This document shows, in pieces, positions 1-8,736 of a stretch of DNA of 64,000 nucleotides. Positions within the stretch are counted from its first letter, which is position 1. Each line of letters begins with the position of its first letter. The stretch spans positions 1 through 64,000 of the forward strand of contig JAEZYD010000010.1 of NCBI GenBank assembly GCA_023419375.1, in the 5' to 3' direction. The notes beneath the pieces were generated by a model. The model saw only the letters and a list, made by a program, of their open reading frames with translations, made no database searches and was not told the DNA's origin. This stretch comes from Pseudomonadota bacterium (GTDB taxonomy: Bacteria; Desulfobacterota; Desulfovibrionia; Desulfovibrionales; Desulfovibrionaceae). Position numbers and translations under genes: made by a program.

Positions 1-88
1 TTTTTCATTTGGGGGGTCGGGGCGTTTTTTTTAAAACCGCCCCCCTCCCCCCAACCCCCCTTTCCCGCAAAAACTTTTATAATGGGCC

Positions 89-845
89 TTGGCTGACGCT
101 GAGGCTCGTTTTTTTTTGTTGAGTGGGGTATGCTTACAGCATTGGTGCCCTTCGGGCATGGGATTCCGCCTTCCGGCGGAGTTTGGGACGCCTGCGCGGC
201 GCGCGGCAAGGCGGGGCCGGTTATGGGGCTGTGCCCCCTTCTCGGCCCCCCTTGCATCCCCCCAGAAGCACCCCCTGAGAAAGTTTTCAGCTTCCGCAAA
301 ACGGCGAGGGCACGCGGCTGTAGCTGCGGGAGCTTCCTTCCCTCGCTGCGCTTGGTCAGGCGATCTCCCTACGCGCCGCGTAAATGCCAAAGTCCGCTTT
401 CGCTTCGATCAATATCCGCTTCTGCCAACTACCATCAATACCGTTGCAAGTTGAGAGCATAGCACTGTTTTTTTCAGCACTCTTGAAATTTTGACAGTCC
501 ACAGTTAGACAAACCTAGAAAAAATTATTAATTACATCGGTAGGTTAAGATGTTTAATCCCCAATTTAGCCATGGCCAGACTGATACATTACGAGTCAGA
601 GATGTATCTCCTCCATCAGAAGCTGGTCGTGAAGTCGCCTTCCTTAGACTCGCCGGAGCGTAGCGGAGGCGATGGCTGGTGTTGGGCGAATTTGCAAAAT
701 ACGGTTTTTGTGGCCTGACAAGGAAAAATCCAGTTTTTAAGCGCAGCGTACTTGTGTACGTGAGCATTAAAAACTGGATTTTGACGCAGTCAGGCCGTAA
801 AAGTCGGGTTTGCGTAAATCAGCCTGACAGGCTCACCCTCACCCA
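89..845 (+). repeat. Dispersed long repeat, copy A
   Basis: This non-coding block is repeated in inverted orientation at 44480-45432. Two segments are clearly shared. The 5-prime segment (about 130-440) is GC-rich with short palindromes. The 3-prime segment (about 610-845) runs from a CCATCAGAAGCTGGTCGTG core, through GGTGTTGGGCGAATTTGC and a large hairpin (725-782), to a terminal AGCCTGACAGGCTCACC. The middle (about 460-600) is largely unrelated between copies. Small open frames cross it, but the differences between copies do not look like protein-level conservation. It ends about 30 bp from the mnmA stop codon. I do not recognise it as a named element; it has no transposase and no obvious target-site duplication. 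Confidence 0.8.
725..782 (+). other. Large hairpin of repeat copy A
   Basis: Perfect 16-bp arms at 725-740 and 767-782 enclose a 26-nt loop, which contains a smaller GTAC-TTGT-GTAC hairpin. The equivalent hairpin in copy B (44540-44597) has the same geometry and a nearly identical loop but different arm sequences that are also perfectly complementary. This supports selection on, or a copying mechanism that preserves, the folded form. Confidence 0.8.
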
Positions 846-874
846 TCATAAAGGAAACATACCTGCCTGAATTT

Positions 875-2023
875 TCAGGCCATCTCTTCAACCACACCAG
901 CAGCCAGCACACGGCCTGCTTCATCATAAACCGCTGCCACCTGACCGGGCGCCGTGGGAAACTGCGGTTCATCCAGCACTATACGCAGACGAGCATCCTC
1001 AATCTGCACGCTCGCCGGGCAGGGGCGCTGCCGATGCCGCAGCCGTACAAGTAACCTGTCAGGCCAAAGGTGCGGCGGCAACGCGATGTTTGCTGGCCCT
1101 GTCACGCAGGTGCGTATGCCAAGCAAGGCCCGCGGCCCGACCACAAGGGTGTTGGTCGCACTGTCCTTGGTCAGCACAAAAAGCGGCTCCGTATGGGCAA
1201 TGCCAAGGCCTTTGCGCTGGCCTTCCGTATAGCGCCACAGCCCTTTGTGTTGGGCAATTTCGCGCTTGTTGCCCGCAGCGTCCAGCAAGAGAACCGGCCC
1301 CGGCCCCGGCGCGATGGTGCCAGCCGCCTGCCAGTGCCGCTCCAGAAAGGGCCGGTAGGCCTCGGCGGCAGACATGCCAGCCTGCGCTACGGGCGGGGCA
1401 AAGCAGATATCCTGGCTCTCGGACGGCAGGGGAACTGCCAGCCCGGCAGCCGCCACAATGGCGCGGGTTTGCTCCTTGTTCTGCCCATAAAGCGGAAACA
1501 GGGCGCGGCTCAGCCGTTGACGCGGCACAAGGCTGAGAAAATAGCTTTGATCCTTGGCGGTGTCCGTTGCGGCGGCAAGCAGGGGATAGGATTCGGAAGT
1601 TTCATCCTCGCCCTCGGTTGTTGGCGCATCCGGGGCGGAAACAAGGCGGGCGTAATGCCCGGTGGCGAGCTTGACCGCACCAAGAGCCAGGGCGGTGTCG
1701 AGCAGCACGCCAAACTTGATGGCCCGGTTGCAGTAGGCGCAAGGGTTGGGTGTGCGCCCTTGGGCATAGGCGGCGGCAAAGGGGGTCAGCACTTCGCGCT
1801 GAAAGGCCTCGCGCAGGTCGGCCACATGCAGGGGAACCCCCAGCGTGGCGCAAGCTTCCGCCAGCCCTGCGGGGGCAACCGTTGGGCCGTCTGGCAAAAA
1901 AAGACCGTGCAGGGCCAAGACGCGAAAGCCCGCATTGTGCAGCATAACCACTGCGCACAGGCTGTCCACGCCGCCGCTCACGGCAACGGCCACGGTGGGG
2001 CTATGTGTCTGGGGGGCGCTCAT
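875..2023 (-). CDS. mnmA: tRNA 2-thiouridine(34) synthase MnmA
   Basis: MnmA thiolates the wobble uridine of Lys, Glu and Gln tRNAs, using ATP to adenylate the base and a persulfide sulfur donor; it is cytoplasmic. The 382-residue frame has the N-terminal PP-loop SGGVDS (about residues 15-20), the NPCAYCNRAIKFG segment with the first catalytic Cys near residue 95, TGHYAR, AKDQSYFL, and SQDICF with the second Cys near 207. The central GQRKGLGI and a C-terminal beta-barrel region complete the family. An acidic insert (about residues 130-146) follows TGHYAR. I chose the ATG at 2023, with GGGAG 11 nt upstream; a GTG four codons earlier sits too close to that site. The gene ends beside repeat copy A. 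Confidence 0.95.
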   Translation of the reverse strand: MSAPQTHSPTVAVAVSGGVDSLCAVVMLHNAGFRVLALHGLFLPDGPTVAPAGLAEACATLGVPLHVADLREAFQREVLTPFAAAYAQGRTPNPCAYCNRAIKFGVLLDTALALGAVKLATGHYARLVSAPDAPTTEGEDETSESYPLLAAATDTAKDQSYFLSLVPRQRLSRALFPLYGQNKEQTRAIVAAAGLAVPLPSESQDICFAPPVAQAGMSAAEAYRPFLERHWQAAGTIAPGPGPVLLLDAAGNKREIAQHKGLWRYTEGQRKGLGIAHTEPLFVLTKDSATNTLVVGPRALLGIRTCVTGPANIALPPHLWPDRLLVRLRHRQRPCPASVQIEDARLRIVLDEPQFPTAPGQVAAVYDEAGRVLAAGVVEEMA

Positions 2024-2163
2024 GGCTTTGTTCACTCCCTTGTTGTTGACGCCGAGGAGGGCGTAGCTGCTGATGCAGCACGTAAGGGATAGCGGGAAAG
2101 AGGGCGGGGAGGATGGCAGGAAGGAACCCTTGCGGGCAAAGGTCCCTCCTGCCCAAAAGCGAA

Positions 2164-2910
2164 CTACAGAATCTGGTTCAGGAACTGCCGCAAGCGCGGA
2201 TGGCGTGGGGCAGTGAAGAGCATTTCAGGCTTGCCCATTTCCACAATCTGACCCTGATCCATAAAGATGAGGCGGTCGGCGACAGTGCGCGCAAAGCCCA
2301 TTTCGTGGGTTACGCAAACCATGGTCATGCCTTCTTCCGCCAGCTTCACCATAACGTCCAGCACTTCGCCCACCATTTCGGGGTCGAGGGCGGATGTCGG
2401 TTCGTCAAAGAGCATGATGGAGGGCTGCATGGCCAGGGCGCGCGCAATGGCAACGCGCTGCTGCTGCCCGCCCGAAAGCATGGCAGGGTACACATTGGCC
2501 TTGTCGCTGATGCCGACCTTTTTGAGAAGACTCAGGGCGCGGGCATCAGCCTCCTCGCGCGAGAGCTTGCGCAGGTGGCGCGGCGCAAGGGTGAGGTTTT
2601 CCAGCACCGTCTTGTGCGGAAAAAGATTGAACTGCTGGAAAACCATGCCCAGGTTCTGGCGCATCTCGTTGATGTTGTTCTCATCGCTCTGGATATCCTG
2701 ACCCTGAACAATGATGCTGCCCTGGTCGATCTGTTCCAGCCTGTTGATGGAGCGCAGCAGGGTGGACTTGCCGGAGCCGGAGGGGCCGATAATGACCACA
2801 CGTTCGCCGGGAGCAATATCCAGACTCACATCCTGCAAGGCAGGCAGCGAGCCAAAGTACTTCCAGACGTGATTGATGGAGATAATGGGGGCGGCGCTAT
2901 TTTCCGTCAT
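2164..2910 (-). CDS. Polar amino-acid ABC transporter ATP-binding protein
   Basis: This 248-residue ATPase of the GlnQ/HisP/ArtP family powers amino-acid uptake from the inner face of the membrane. It shows Walker A GPSGSGKST (about 41-49), a Q-loop in VFQQFNLFPHKT, the signature LSGGQQQR, Walker B IMLFDEPTSALD and the switch His in VCVTHEMGFA. Its start overlaps the permease stop by 14 bp, so the two are probably translationally coupled. It is the last gene of a four-gene minus-strand unit (binding protein, binding protein, permease, ATPase). The substrate cannot be read from the ATPase; the family handles glutamine, arginine, histidine, cystine and similar amino acids. Confidence 0.93.
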   Translation of the reverse strand: MTENSAAPIISINHVWKYFGSLPALQDVSLDIAPGERVVIIGPSGSGKSTLLRSINRLEQIDQGSIIVQGQDIQSDENNINEMRQNLGMVFQQFNLFPHKTVLENLTLAPRHLRKLSREEADARALSLLKKVGISDKANVYPAMLSGGQQQRVAIARALAMQPSIMLFDEPTSALDPEMVGEVLDVMVKLAEEGMTMVCVTHEMGFARTVADRLIFMDQGQIVEMGKPEMLFTAPRHPRLRQFLNQIL

Positions 2911-3697
2911 AGTAGTTCAGCCTGGATTCCATGATGCTCACAGCCTTGGAGAGCACAAGGGTGATAATGAGATAAATAATTGCCACCATGGTGTAGGTTT
3001 CAAAATACAGATAGGTGGTGCCCACAAAGCTGCGCGCGCGTTGCATGATGTCCGGCACGGCCATGATGGATACAAGCGAGGTATCCTTGAGCATGGCGAT
3101 GCATTCGTTGCCAACGGGGGGCAGAATGGTGCGCATGGCCTGGGGCAGCACCACGAGACGCATGGTCTGGTAGCGGTTGAAGCCCAGCGAGCGCGCGGCT
3201 TCGGTCTGGCCCTTGTTGATGGCCGTGATGCCCGCGCGGAACACTTCGCCCATGTAGGCGCCGTAGCAAAAACTGATGGCGACCACCGCAGAGGTGACGC
3301 CGCTCACCTGCACAAAGCGCGAGAGGGCGTAGTAGATATAAAATATCTGCACCAGCAGGGGGATGCCGCGTATCACTTCCACATAGGTGGAGGCGATGAG
3401 ATTTATGAGGCGGTTGTCTGAAATGCGACCAAGACCTGTGAGCAAGCCAAGCGGCACCGCGCAGCAGATGGAAAGCATGGTGATCTTGAATGTGATCAGT
3501 ATGCCGTCCGGCAGGTAAAGCAGAATGCGCAGGTATGGCTCGGGCCAGAGCGTGCAGAGGGTAAACAGGGTGCCGAGCGCGCCCACCAGGGCGATAGACC
3601 ATGCGTTTATCAGGCGCCATTCACGCGGGTCGGGGATGGACGCGCCATCCGTGACCATAATGATGTTGCCTTTGCTTCCATCTTTTTTATCGTGCAT
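2897..3697 (-). CDS. Polar amino-acid ABC transporter permease (HisM/GlnP family)
   Basis: This 266-residue inner-membrane permease has a hydrophilic N-terminus of about 28 residues, a first membrane segment around residues 30-50, and then the BPD_transp_1 region. The EAA-like coupling loop is present as EAARSLGFNRYQTMRLVVLP, where it would dock on the ATPase at 2164-2910. An AAGGA Shine-Dalgarno lies about 5 nt before the ATG at 3697. Only one permease gene is present, so the channel is probably a homodimer. The two binding-protein paralogues upstream presumably share it. Confidence 0.93.
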   Translation of the reverse strand: MHDKKDGSKGNIIMVTDGASIPDPREWRLINAWSIALVGALGTLFTLCTLWPEPYLRILLYLPDGILITFKITMLSICCAVPLGLLTGLGRISDNRLINLIASTYVEVIRGIPLLVQIFYIYYALSRFVQVSGVTSAVVAISFCYGAYMGEVFRAGITAINKGQTEAARSLGFNRYQTMRLVVLPQAMRTILPPVGNECIAMLKDTSLVSIMAVPDIMQRARSFVGTTYLYFETYTMVAIIYLIITLVLSKAVSIMESRLNYYDGK

Positions 3698-3818
3698 CGC
3701 AGTCCTTCATGACAAGGCGTTTGAGGCTGGCGGCGGGCAAGGGCTGGGCCGTGCCGGGATGCCGCGGGTTATAACGGGCTGGCCCTGTGGTGTAAGGCAT
3801 TGCCCTGGTTTATGCAAT

Positions 3819-3844
3819 GGCTTCCGGACAAAAGCCCGGAAGCC
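3819..3844 (-). other. Intercistronic hairpin between binding protein and permease genes
   Basis: GGCTTCCGG and CCGGAAGCC arms enclose a short loop. There is no T-run after it in the minus direction, so it is not a standard terminator. Its position, just downstream of the binding-protein genes and before the membrane components, matches hairpins known in such operons to protect the 3-prime end of the abundant binding-protein mRNA. That role is inference. Confidence 0.55.
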
Positions 3845-3869
3845 ACCAAAATATCACAAGAAAAGAAAA

Positions 3870-4619
3870 CTATTTGGAAGCGCCCATCCACTTCTGGAGC
3901 AACTGGGCTTCCACGCCGGAAGCCTTCACGGCGGCAATGCCCTTGTTCAGCTTTTCCACCAGGTCCTTGCGGCCCTTGCGCACGGTAAAGCCGTAGTATT
4001 CTTTTTCTTCTGTCTTGAAAGAAATGTTGAGCTTGCCGGCGGTGTCGGCCTTTTTGTTGACGTAGTAGAGCGCAACCGGATCATCGCAGATAACGGCGTC
4101 AAGGCGACCGCCCAGCATGTCCTGAATGGCCAGGCCCACATCGTCGTATTCCTTGAGGTCAACAGCCACGCCAGCCTTGCGGATAACGAACACGCCGGTG
4201 GTGCCGATCTGGCCGCCGACCTTCTTGCCTTTGAGGTCGGCCAGGCTCTTGATGCTCTTGCCAGCGGGCAGCACCACGGCCTGGGCAACTTCATAATAAG
4301 GATCAGAGAAGTCAAACTGCTTCTGACGTTCTTCAGTGATGGTGGTGGCGGCAGCCACGATGTCGTACTGTCCGGTGGCTACGCCGCCGAAAATGCCGTC
4401 CCAGGCGATGTTGCGCACATCAACCTCAAAACCGGCGGCCTTGCCAACGGCAGTGATGAAGTCCACATCAAAGCCAATGGGCTGCTTGTTGGCGTCCAGC
4501 ATTTCCATGGGGGGCCAGGTGCAGTCAGTGGCCACAATGAATTTTTCAGCAGCCATAGCCTGGCCGCACAAAAGGGAAACGGCAACGAGGGCCAGCAACA
4601 GACGACGGATCATGTCCAC
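3870..4619 (-). CDS. Periplasmic amino-acid binding protein, paralogue 1
   Basis: This 249-residue family-3 extracellular solute-binding protein has a signal peptide ending near GQAMAAEKF. The mature part has the two-lobe SBP_bac_3 pattern: DCTWPPMEMLD near the start, AWDGIFGGVATGQYD, TITEERQKQFDFSDPYY, and the hinge-region GGQIGTTG. It captures an amino acid in the periplasm for the permease at 2897-3697. AAGGAG lies upstream of the ATG at 4619. It is a tandem duplicate of 4678-5421; large blocks are identical, with differences clustered at the C-terminus and around the lobe boundary. The exact ligand is not determinable. Confidence 0.93.
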   Translation of the reverse strand: MDMIRRLLLALVAVSLLCGQAMAAEKFIVATDCTWPPMEMLDANKQPIGFDVDFITAVGKAAGFEVDVRNIAWDGIFGGVATGQYDIVAAATTITEERQKQFDFSDPYYEVAQAVVLPAGKSIKSLADLKGKKVGGQIGTTGVFVIRKAGVAVDLKEYDDVGLAIQDMLGGRLDAVICDDPVALYYVNKKADTAGKLNISFKTEEKEYYGFTVRKGRKDLVEKLNKGIAAVKASGVEAQLLQKWMGASK

Positions 4620-4632
4620 TCCTTAAAATACG

Positions 4633-4665
4633 GCGGGGCGCCCAGGACAAGCCCGAACGCCCCGC
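4633..4665 (-). other. Hairpin between the two binding-protein genes
   Basis: GCGGGGCG and CGCCCCGC arms lie in the 58-bp spacer between the two paralogous binding-protein genes. No T-run follows on the minus strand. Like the hairpin at 3819 it may shape relative mRNA stability; this is inference from position. Confidence 0.5.
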
Positions 4666-4677
4666 GAAAACGGAACG

Positions 4678-5421
4678 TTAGTTGGATTTACCAAGCCACT
4701 TTTCAGCAATTTTGCGGTCTTCGCCAGAAGCCTTCACAGCGGCAATGCCCTTGTTCAGCTTTTCCACGAGGTCCTTGCGGCCCTTGCGGACGGTGAAGCC
4801 ATAGTATTCCTTTTCGTCGGCCTTGAACGAAATGTTCAGCTTGCCGGCGGTGTCAGGCTTTTTGTTCACATAGTACATGGCAACCGGATCATCGCAGATA
4901 ACGGCGTCAAGACGGCCGCCCACGAGATCCTGAATGGCCAGGCCCACATCGTCATATTCCTTGATGTCCGCGCTAACGTTGGCCTTGCGCATAACAAAGA
5001 TGCCGGTGGTGCCGATCTGGCCGCCGACCTTCTTGCCCTTGAGGTCAGCCAGGGTCTTGATGCTCTTGCCAGCGGGCAGCACCACGGCCTGAACCACTTC
5101 ATAGTAAGGAGCGGAGAAGTCAAACTGCTTTTCACGTTCGGGGGTGATGGTCACCGAGGAAGCCACGATGTCGTACTGTCCGGTGGCCACACCGCCAAAA
5201 ATGCCGTCCCACGCGATGTTGCGCACTTCAACCTCAAAGCCTGCGGCTTTGCCCATGGCGCGGAGGTAGTCGGTGGAGAAGCCCTCAGGCTGTTTGTTGG
5301 CGTCCAGCATTTCCATGGGGGGCCATGTGCAGTCGCTGGCAACAATGAATTTTTCGGCGGCAGCCGCCGGCCCGCAGAGCAGGGCGAGGGTAATCAGGGC
5401 AAGAATAACACGGCGAAACAT
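4678..5421 (-). CDS. Periplasmic amino-acid binding protein, paralogue 2
   Basis: This is a 247-residue family-3 solute-binding protein and the first gene of the importer operon. The ATG at 5421 is chosen because a strong AGGAGGTCCT precedes it and a normal signal peptide (MFRRVILALITLALL, ending in AAAA) follows; the frame stays open further upstream without a signal sequence or ribosome site. Shared blocks with the neighbouring paralogue include DCTWPPMEMLDANKQP and GGQIGTTG. Differences such as TDYLRAMG versus VDFITAVG, and the C-terminal helix, suggest either changed ligand preference or recent duplication. A distinct ligand would let one permease/ATPase pair serve two substrates. Confidence 0.93.
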   Translation of the reverse strand: MFRRVILALITLALLCGPAAAAEKFIVASDCTWPPMEMLDANKQPEGFSTDYLRAMGKAAGFEVEVRNIAWDGIFGGVATGQYDIVASSVTITPEREKQFDFSAPYYEVVQAVVLPAGKSIKTLADLKGKKVGGQIGTTGIFVMRKANVSADIKEYDDVGLAIQDLVGGRLDAVICDDPVAMYYVNKKPDTAGKLNISFKADEKEYYGFTVRKGRKDLVEKLNKGIAAVKASGEDRKIAEKWLGKSN

Positions 5422-5669
5422 AGGACCTCCTAACCAGGTTTTATGATTCAGGCCCGCCGCTGTATGCGTCATGGGGGACGCCTGCGCCGTAATCATGCGG
5501 CCGTAATCACTGAAAACGGCTGCAGGTTGCGGCGGTCCGTGGTTCGCCGGTAAGCGCGGGGTGCACCAGTAGGGCGGGCTACCAACCAGAAAAGAGCGTC
5601 TCACTTTTTAGCGTTGGCGGCTCCCGGCGTCAAGCGCTTCGGGCCGTTGGGCTGACAGTTTACGGGTAT

Positions 5670-6353
5670 TTACCACGCATTGCCGGGCGCTGGGCCTTCT
5701 TCTTCATCCTCAGGACTTTTTTCGGGGGCGGGCGGCGCGGCATGCGCGGTGCGGGCAATGGCGGGGGTGGGCACTACAGGAATTGGCTGGTCGTCCACTT
5801 CATCGGCGCGCTCGTCGCGCAGGGCCTGCTGCAAAAACCAGTCTTCGCGGATGCGCCAGGATGCCGCTGCCGTGTATGCGGGCGACGAATAGCCCACAGA
5901 AAGCACCAGAGTGCGGCGGGCGTGTTCCTGCAGGCGGATGAGCAGGGGGGTAAAGTCCGCATCGCCGGAAAGAATGATGAATTCGTCAAAGTGTGTGGAG
6001 TGGGAAAGGTCGTCCATGCAGTCCATGACCAGATGGATGTCGGTGCTGGTCTTGCCGCGTGTGGTCAGCGGCGGGCAGTCCACCACCTGGAATGCGCTGC
6101 GGATGAAGGGATTGCGGTATTCCTGATAGCGCTGGGGGTTCAGATAGCACATGCGCTTGAGGATGCGGCGGCGCACGCCTTCGCCGTAAAGAATGCGCAG
6201 CGCATGGTTTTCAATCCAGCGCACCCACCGATATGGAACAGAGCCAAAGGCCCTGGCAGCCTCGGGGTCAATTTCAAGAAAGCGGGTGTAAATATTGTCG
6301 AAGTCAACGTAAAGAGCACTGAATACTTCGTCAAAACCGGTAAATCTGGCCAT
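5670..6353 (-). CDS. NYN-domain (LabA/DUF88-like) putative RNase
   Basis: This 227-residue protein has the PIN-like NYN fold pattern: an N-terminal LYVDFDNIY strand with the first acidic residues, a central STDIHLVMDCMDDL acidic helix, and FIILSGDADFTPLL carrying the third acidic cluster. Members of this family (LabA, VPA0982, MARF1 NYN) are metal-dependent nucleases or RNA-binding proteins; activity here is inferred. The last 40 residues are low-complexity and rich in Pro, Ala and Glu, with no OST-HTH partner domain. The ATG at 6353 has GAGG 6 nt upstream; an in-frame TTG four codons earlier is less likely. It is monocistronic and followed by the amino-acid importer on the same strand. Confidence 0.8.
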   Translation of the reverse strand: MARFTGFDEVFSALYVDFDNIYTRFLEIDPEAARAFGSVPYRWVRWIENHALRILYGEGVRRRILKRMCYLNPQRYQEYRNPFIRSAFQVVDCPPLTTRGKTSTDIHLVMDCMDDLSHSTHFDEFIILSGDADFTPLLIRLQEHARRTLVLSVGYSSPAYTAAASWRIREDWFLQQALRDERADEVDDQPIPVVPTPAIARTAHAAPPAPEKSPEDEEEGPAPGNAW

Positions 6354-6500
6354 AGTATACCTCAATGGTGAAATAATTTATCGCAAAAGTATATTTTGCC
6401 TGTTCCTCTAATGCAAGGACTTTACCGCTACTTGAATTTATGCCCGACAACGGATACACCTTGCGCCATAATCTGTATCCAAACAAAGGGCGCATGAGCT

Positions 6501-7853
6501 GTGCTGAATATATTCAATGAAGCCAAAAAGCAGGGTTTGCACGTGCGGGAGCACCTGCTTTGCGCGCTACGCAATCCGTCTGATGTACAGTGGATCCGTT
6601 GCCTTTTCTGGTCGTTCTGGGTTTCGCTGGCCTCCTTTCCCATAGGATACGGCGCGCGTGAGGTCTTGCCAGTCATCTGCTTTATTTTTTTGTTGCTCTA
6701 TTATCGCTACAACTGGACAGAAAGTGTTTTGCACAGGCTTGATGCGCGCCCGCTTTTTTATTGCCTGTGGGCCATGATCGGCATTGGCGTGTTTTTTTCA
6801 GAACACATATGGACTTCGCTTCTCCACGCGGGCACAGGCATCAACAAGGGCTTTATTTTGCCGTTCATCGGCATGGAATGCGTGCGGAGCGAAAAAGATC
6901 TGCGCCGCCTTGTGTGGGCCTGTGCGCTGGCCTGCTTCTGGGAAGGGCTGGACGGCCTGCATCAGGCGCTGACCGGCACGGATTTCATCATGGGCTACGC
7001 CCTTAATGCGGGCAGGCTCACGGGGAGCCTCGGCGATTACACCGTGGGCAACTACATAGCCCTGGCCCTCATCCCTGCGTTTTCCCTCTGGTTCATTCTG
7101 CGCCGCGCCCTCTCGCCTGCGGCTTCGGCCCTGCTGTGGTTTGCAACGCTTTGGCCCGCGTTTTTTCTGCTGATTGGCGCAAGCAGCCGTAGCGGTGCGC
7201 TGGCTGTGGCTGTTTCCTTTGGTTTGTGGGTGCTGCTGCGCGGGGGCCGTGGACGCTTCAAGCTTGCCGTGGGTTCGCTGGGCATTCTGCTGGCTGTGCT
7301 CCTGCTGCAGGGGCGGGCCGGGCTGGGCGCGGTGGAGAGCGATGGCCGCTGGAGCCTGTGGCATCTGGCGTGGCAGGTGTTTTGCGAGCATCCCTGGCTG
7401 GGAGCCGGAGCGGGCCGTTATAACGAGGCCTTCCGCGCGCTTGGTCTTGCGCCTGAAAAAGACGTTATCACCATCAGCCATCCACACAACCTTTATCTGG
7501 ATATGCTGTATGCACATGGCATTGTTGGCTTTGTGCTGGGCATGATTTTTCTGCTGGGCTTCATCTGGTGGGGCTACAAGCGTATACGCCCGCGCCTGCT
7601 GGCAGAGCTTGAAAGCAAAAGCTCCAGCATCTACTGGCGCTTGACTGCCTGGTTCTGGATCGGTTTTGGCGGCTGGCTCGTCAACGGCATCTTTGGGCAT
7701 GACTTTTACCGCATCTGGTGGCTGGGGCTTGCCATGAGCCACCTTGGGGTCATGATCGGGGCTGTGGTCAACGGTCTGGATGCCGCCCCTGAAGACCTGG
7801 CCGAGCAGGCGTGTCAGGATGAAGCCGCAGCGGTGGGCAAGACATTTTTTTAA
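6501..7853 (+). CDS. O-antigen ligase/polymerase-family membrane protein (Wzy_C)
   Basis: This 450-residue polytopic membrane protein has roughly ten to twelve hydrophobic segments. The Wzy_C/WaaL hallmarks are the short SRSGALAVAVSFGLWV segment after a long periplasmic-side region, and the HPHNLYLDMLYAHGIVGFVL segment containing the conserved His. Such proteins transfer or polymerise glycans on the periplasmic face; with an ABC-type (Wzm/Wzt) export system in this same window, a WaaL-like ligase is the more natural role. The GTG start at 6501 has only a weak AAAGGG upstream, so the start is uncertain. The gene stands alone, more than 45 kb from the polysaccharide cluster. Confidence 0.85.
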   Translation: MLNIFNEAKKQGLHVREHLLCALRNPSDVQWIRCLFWSFWVSLASFPIGYGAREVLPVICFIFLLLYYRYNWTESVLHRLDARPLFYCLWAMIGIGVFFSEHIWTSLLHAGTGINKGFILPFIGMECVRSEKDLRRLVWACALACFWEGLDGLHQALTGTDFIMGYALNAGRLTGSLGDYTVGNYIALALIPAFSLWFILRRALSPAASALLWFATLWPAFFLLIGASSRSGALAVAVSFGLWVLLRGGRGRFKLAVGSLGILLAVLLLQGRAGLGAVESDGRWSLWHLAWQVFCEHPWLGAGAGRYNEAFRALGLAPEKDVITISHPHNLYLDMLYAHGIVGFVLGMIFLLGFIWWGYKRIRPRLLAELESKSSSIYWRLTAWFWIGFGGWLVNGIFGHDFYRIWWLGLAMSHLGVMIGAVVNGLDAAPEDLAEQACQDEAAAVGKTFF

Positions 7854-7878
7854 AGAGCCCCATACGAGCAAAAGAGAA

Positions 7879-7911
7879 TGCGGTTCCGCACGCCCTGTGT
7901 GCGGAACCGCA
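7879..7911. terminator. Bidirectional terminator hairpin
   Basis: A 13-bp stem (TGCGGTTCCGCAC and its complement) with a 7-nt loop lies between the convergent ligase-like gene and thyX. It is followed by AAAACTTTT on the plus strand, a modest T-run. Confidence 0.7.
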
Positions 7912-7941
7912 AAACTTTTCCACAAGCCTTTTGGGAAAGCC

Positions 7942-8736
7942 TTACTGATCGGTAAAGTCTTCCGCGCTGGTCTGCTGCCCGCCATGCGAGCGCAGCATTT
8001 CAAGCGCCTGCTCCTTGGTGAGCACGCGGCCCACGCAGCGGGCGTGCTGGCGCTTGTTTTCAGGGCAGTAGCCCATCTGCACGCAGCTTGGGCCAGCCCC
8101 AGCAAAGAGGTCGGGCGCGGCCTTGCGGCTGAGGCGCAGCATCTGCCACGCCAGGTGGCGTATTTCGTGCTGGGCGTTGCGGCAGCAGCGGATGGCAAAC
8201 CAGTCGAGCAGGGCGTGGGCGTTCATGCCGATGATGGCCTTGAATTCCGTGGCCTGTGGCTTCAGGTAACGCAAATCTTCTTCTGGCAGGCCCGCGTCAA
8301 GGCCAGCATCATACCACTGCCGTGAAATGTCAGCCAGATCGTGCCCGCTGAGGGTTGCCGTGTGCCCGTCGGGCAGGGTCACCTGCGCGGAAAATTCGGC
8401 CACGCTGCGCGGATACACCACGGAATAACGGCGCTTGCCGCCAAGTTCCGCCCGCCCTGATTTGATGAGGTACGAGGCCAGCCGCTTGCGCACAAGCTGG
8501 GTTTCGGTAACGCGCGAATAGCCCTCAACGCCAAAGAGAAAAAAGTCGAACTCCAGCGCGGCCCGGTGCCCGGAATCGAGAATATTCTGCACTATCTGGC
8601 GCGAGTAGGGCGAGGCCACGATTTCTTCCAGATCGCGTTCGCTGCGCACAAACCGGGCGGCGATATCCGTATAGATTTTTCCGCCGCCTGCCAGCAGCAC
8701 AACCTTGCCGTTGCCAGTGTATTTTTCGTCAAGCAT
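7942..8736 (-). CDS. thyX: ThyX-family flavin-dependent thymidylate synthase (divergent)
   Basis: ThyX makes dTMP from dUMP using methylene-tetrahydrofolate, FAD and NADPH. The 264-residue frame has the overall ThyX layout: SRQIVQNILDSGHRAALEF, EGYSRVTETQLV, and the C-terminal LLDWFAIRCC and AQHEIRHLA helix. The signature normally written RHR-x7-S reads RKR-x7-S at residues 83-93, the usual EH before the central strand reads EF, and the Arg-Gln before the motif reads Thr-Gln. AAGGCGG precedes the ATG at 8736, and an upstream in-frame start lacks a ribosome site. No thyA is in the window. It could be a working variant or a relative with another role; family membership is secure, catalysis less so. 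Confidence 0.8.
   Translation of the reverse strand: MLDEKYTGNGKVVLLAGGGKIYTDIAARFVRSERDLEEIVASPYSRQIVQNILDSGHRAALEFDFFLFGVEGYSRVTETQLVRKRLASYLIKSGRAELGGKRRYSVVYPRSVAEFSAQVTLPDGHTATLSGHDLADISRQWYDAGLDAGLPEEDLRYLKPQATEFKAIIGMNAHALLDWFAIRCCRNAQHEIRHLAWQMLRLSRKAAPDLFAGAGPSCVQMGYCPENKRQHARCVGRVLTKEQALEMLRSHGGQQTSAEDFTDQ

Noticed and set aside
1..88. Homopolymer-rich window edge as a functional element
   Set aside because: Runs of T, C and G here do not form a convincing hairpin or gene, and the left context is missing.
679..870. A 63-codon frame in repeat copy A with a counterpart in copy B
   Set aside because: The residues that differ map to the compensating hairpin arms, and no ribosome site is present. 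The conservation is of DNA or RNA structure, not of a peptide.
4678..5604. Longer start for binding-protein paralogue 2
   Set aside because: The extension lacks a ribosome site and would bury the signal peptide; AGGAGGTCCT before 5421 fixes the start.
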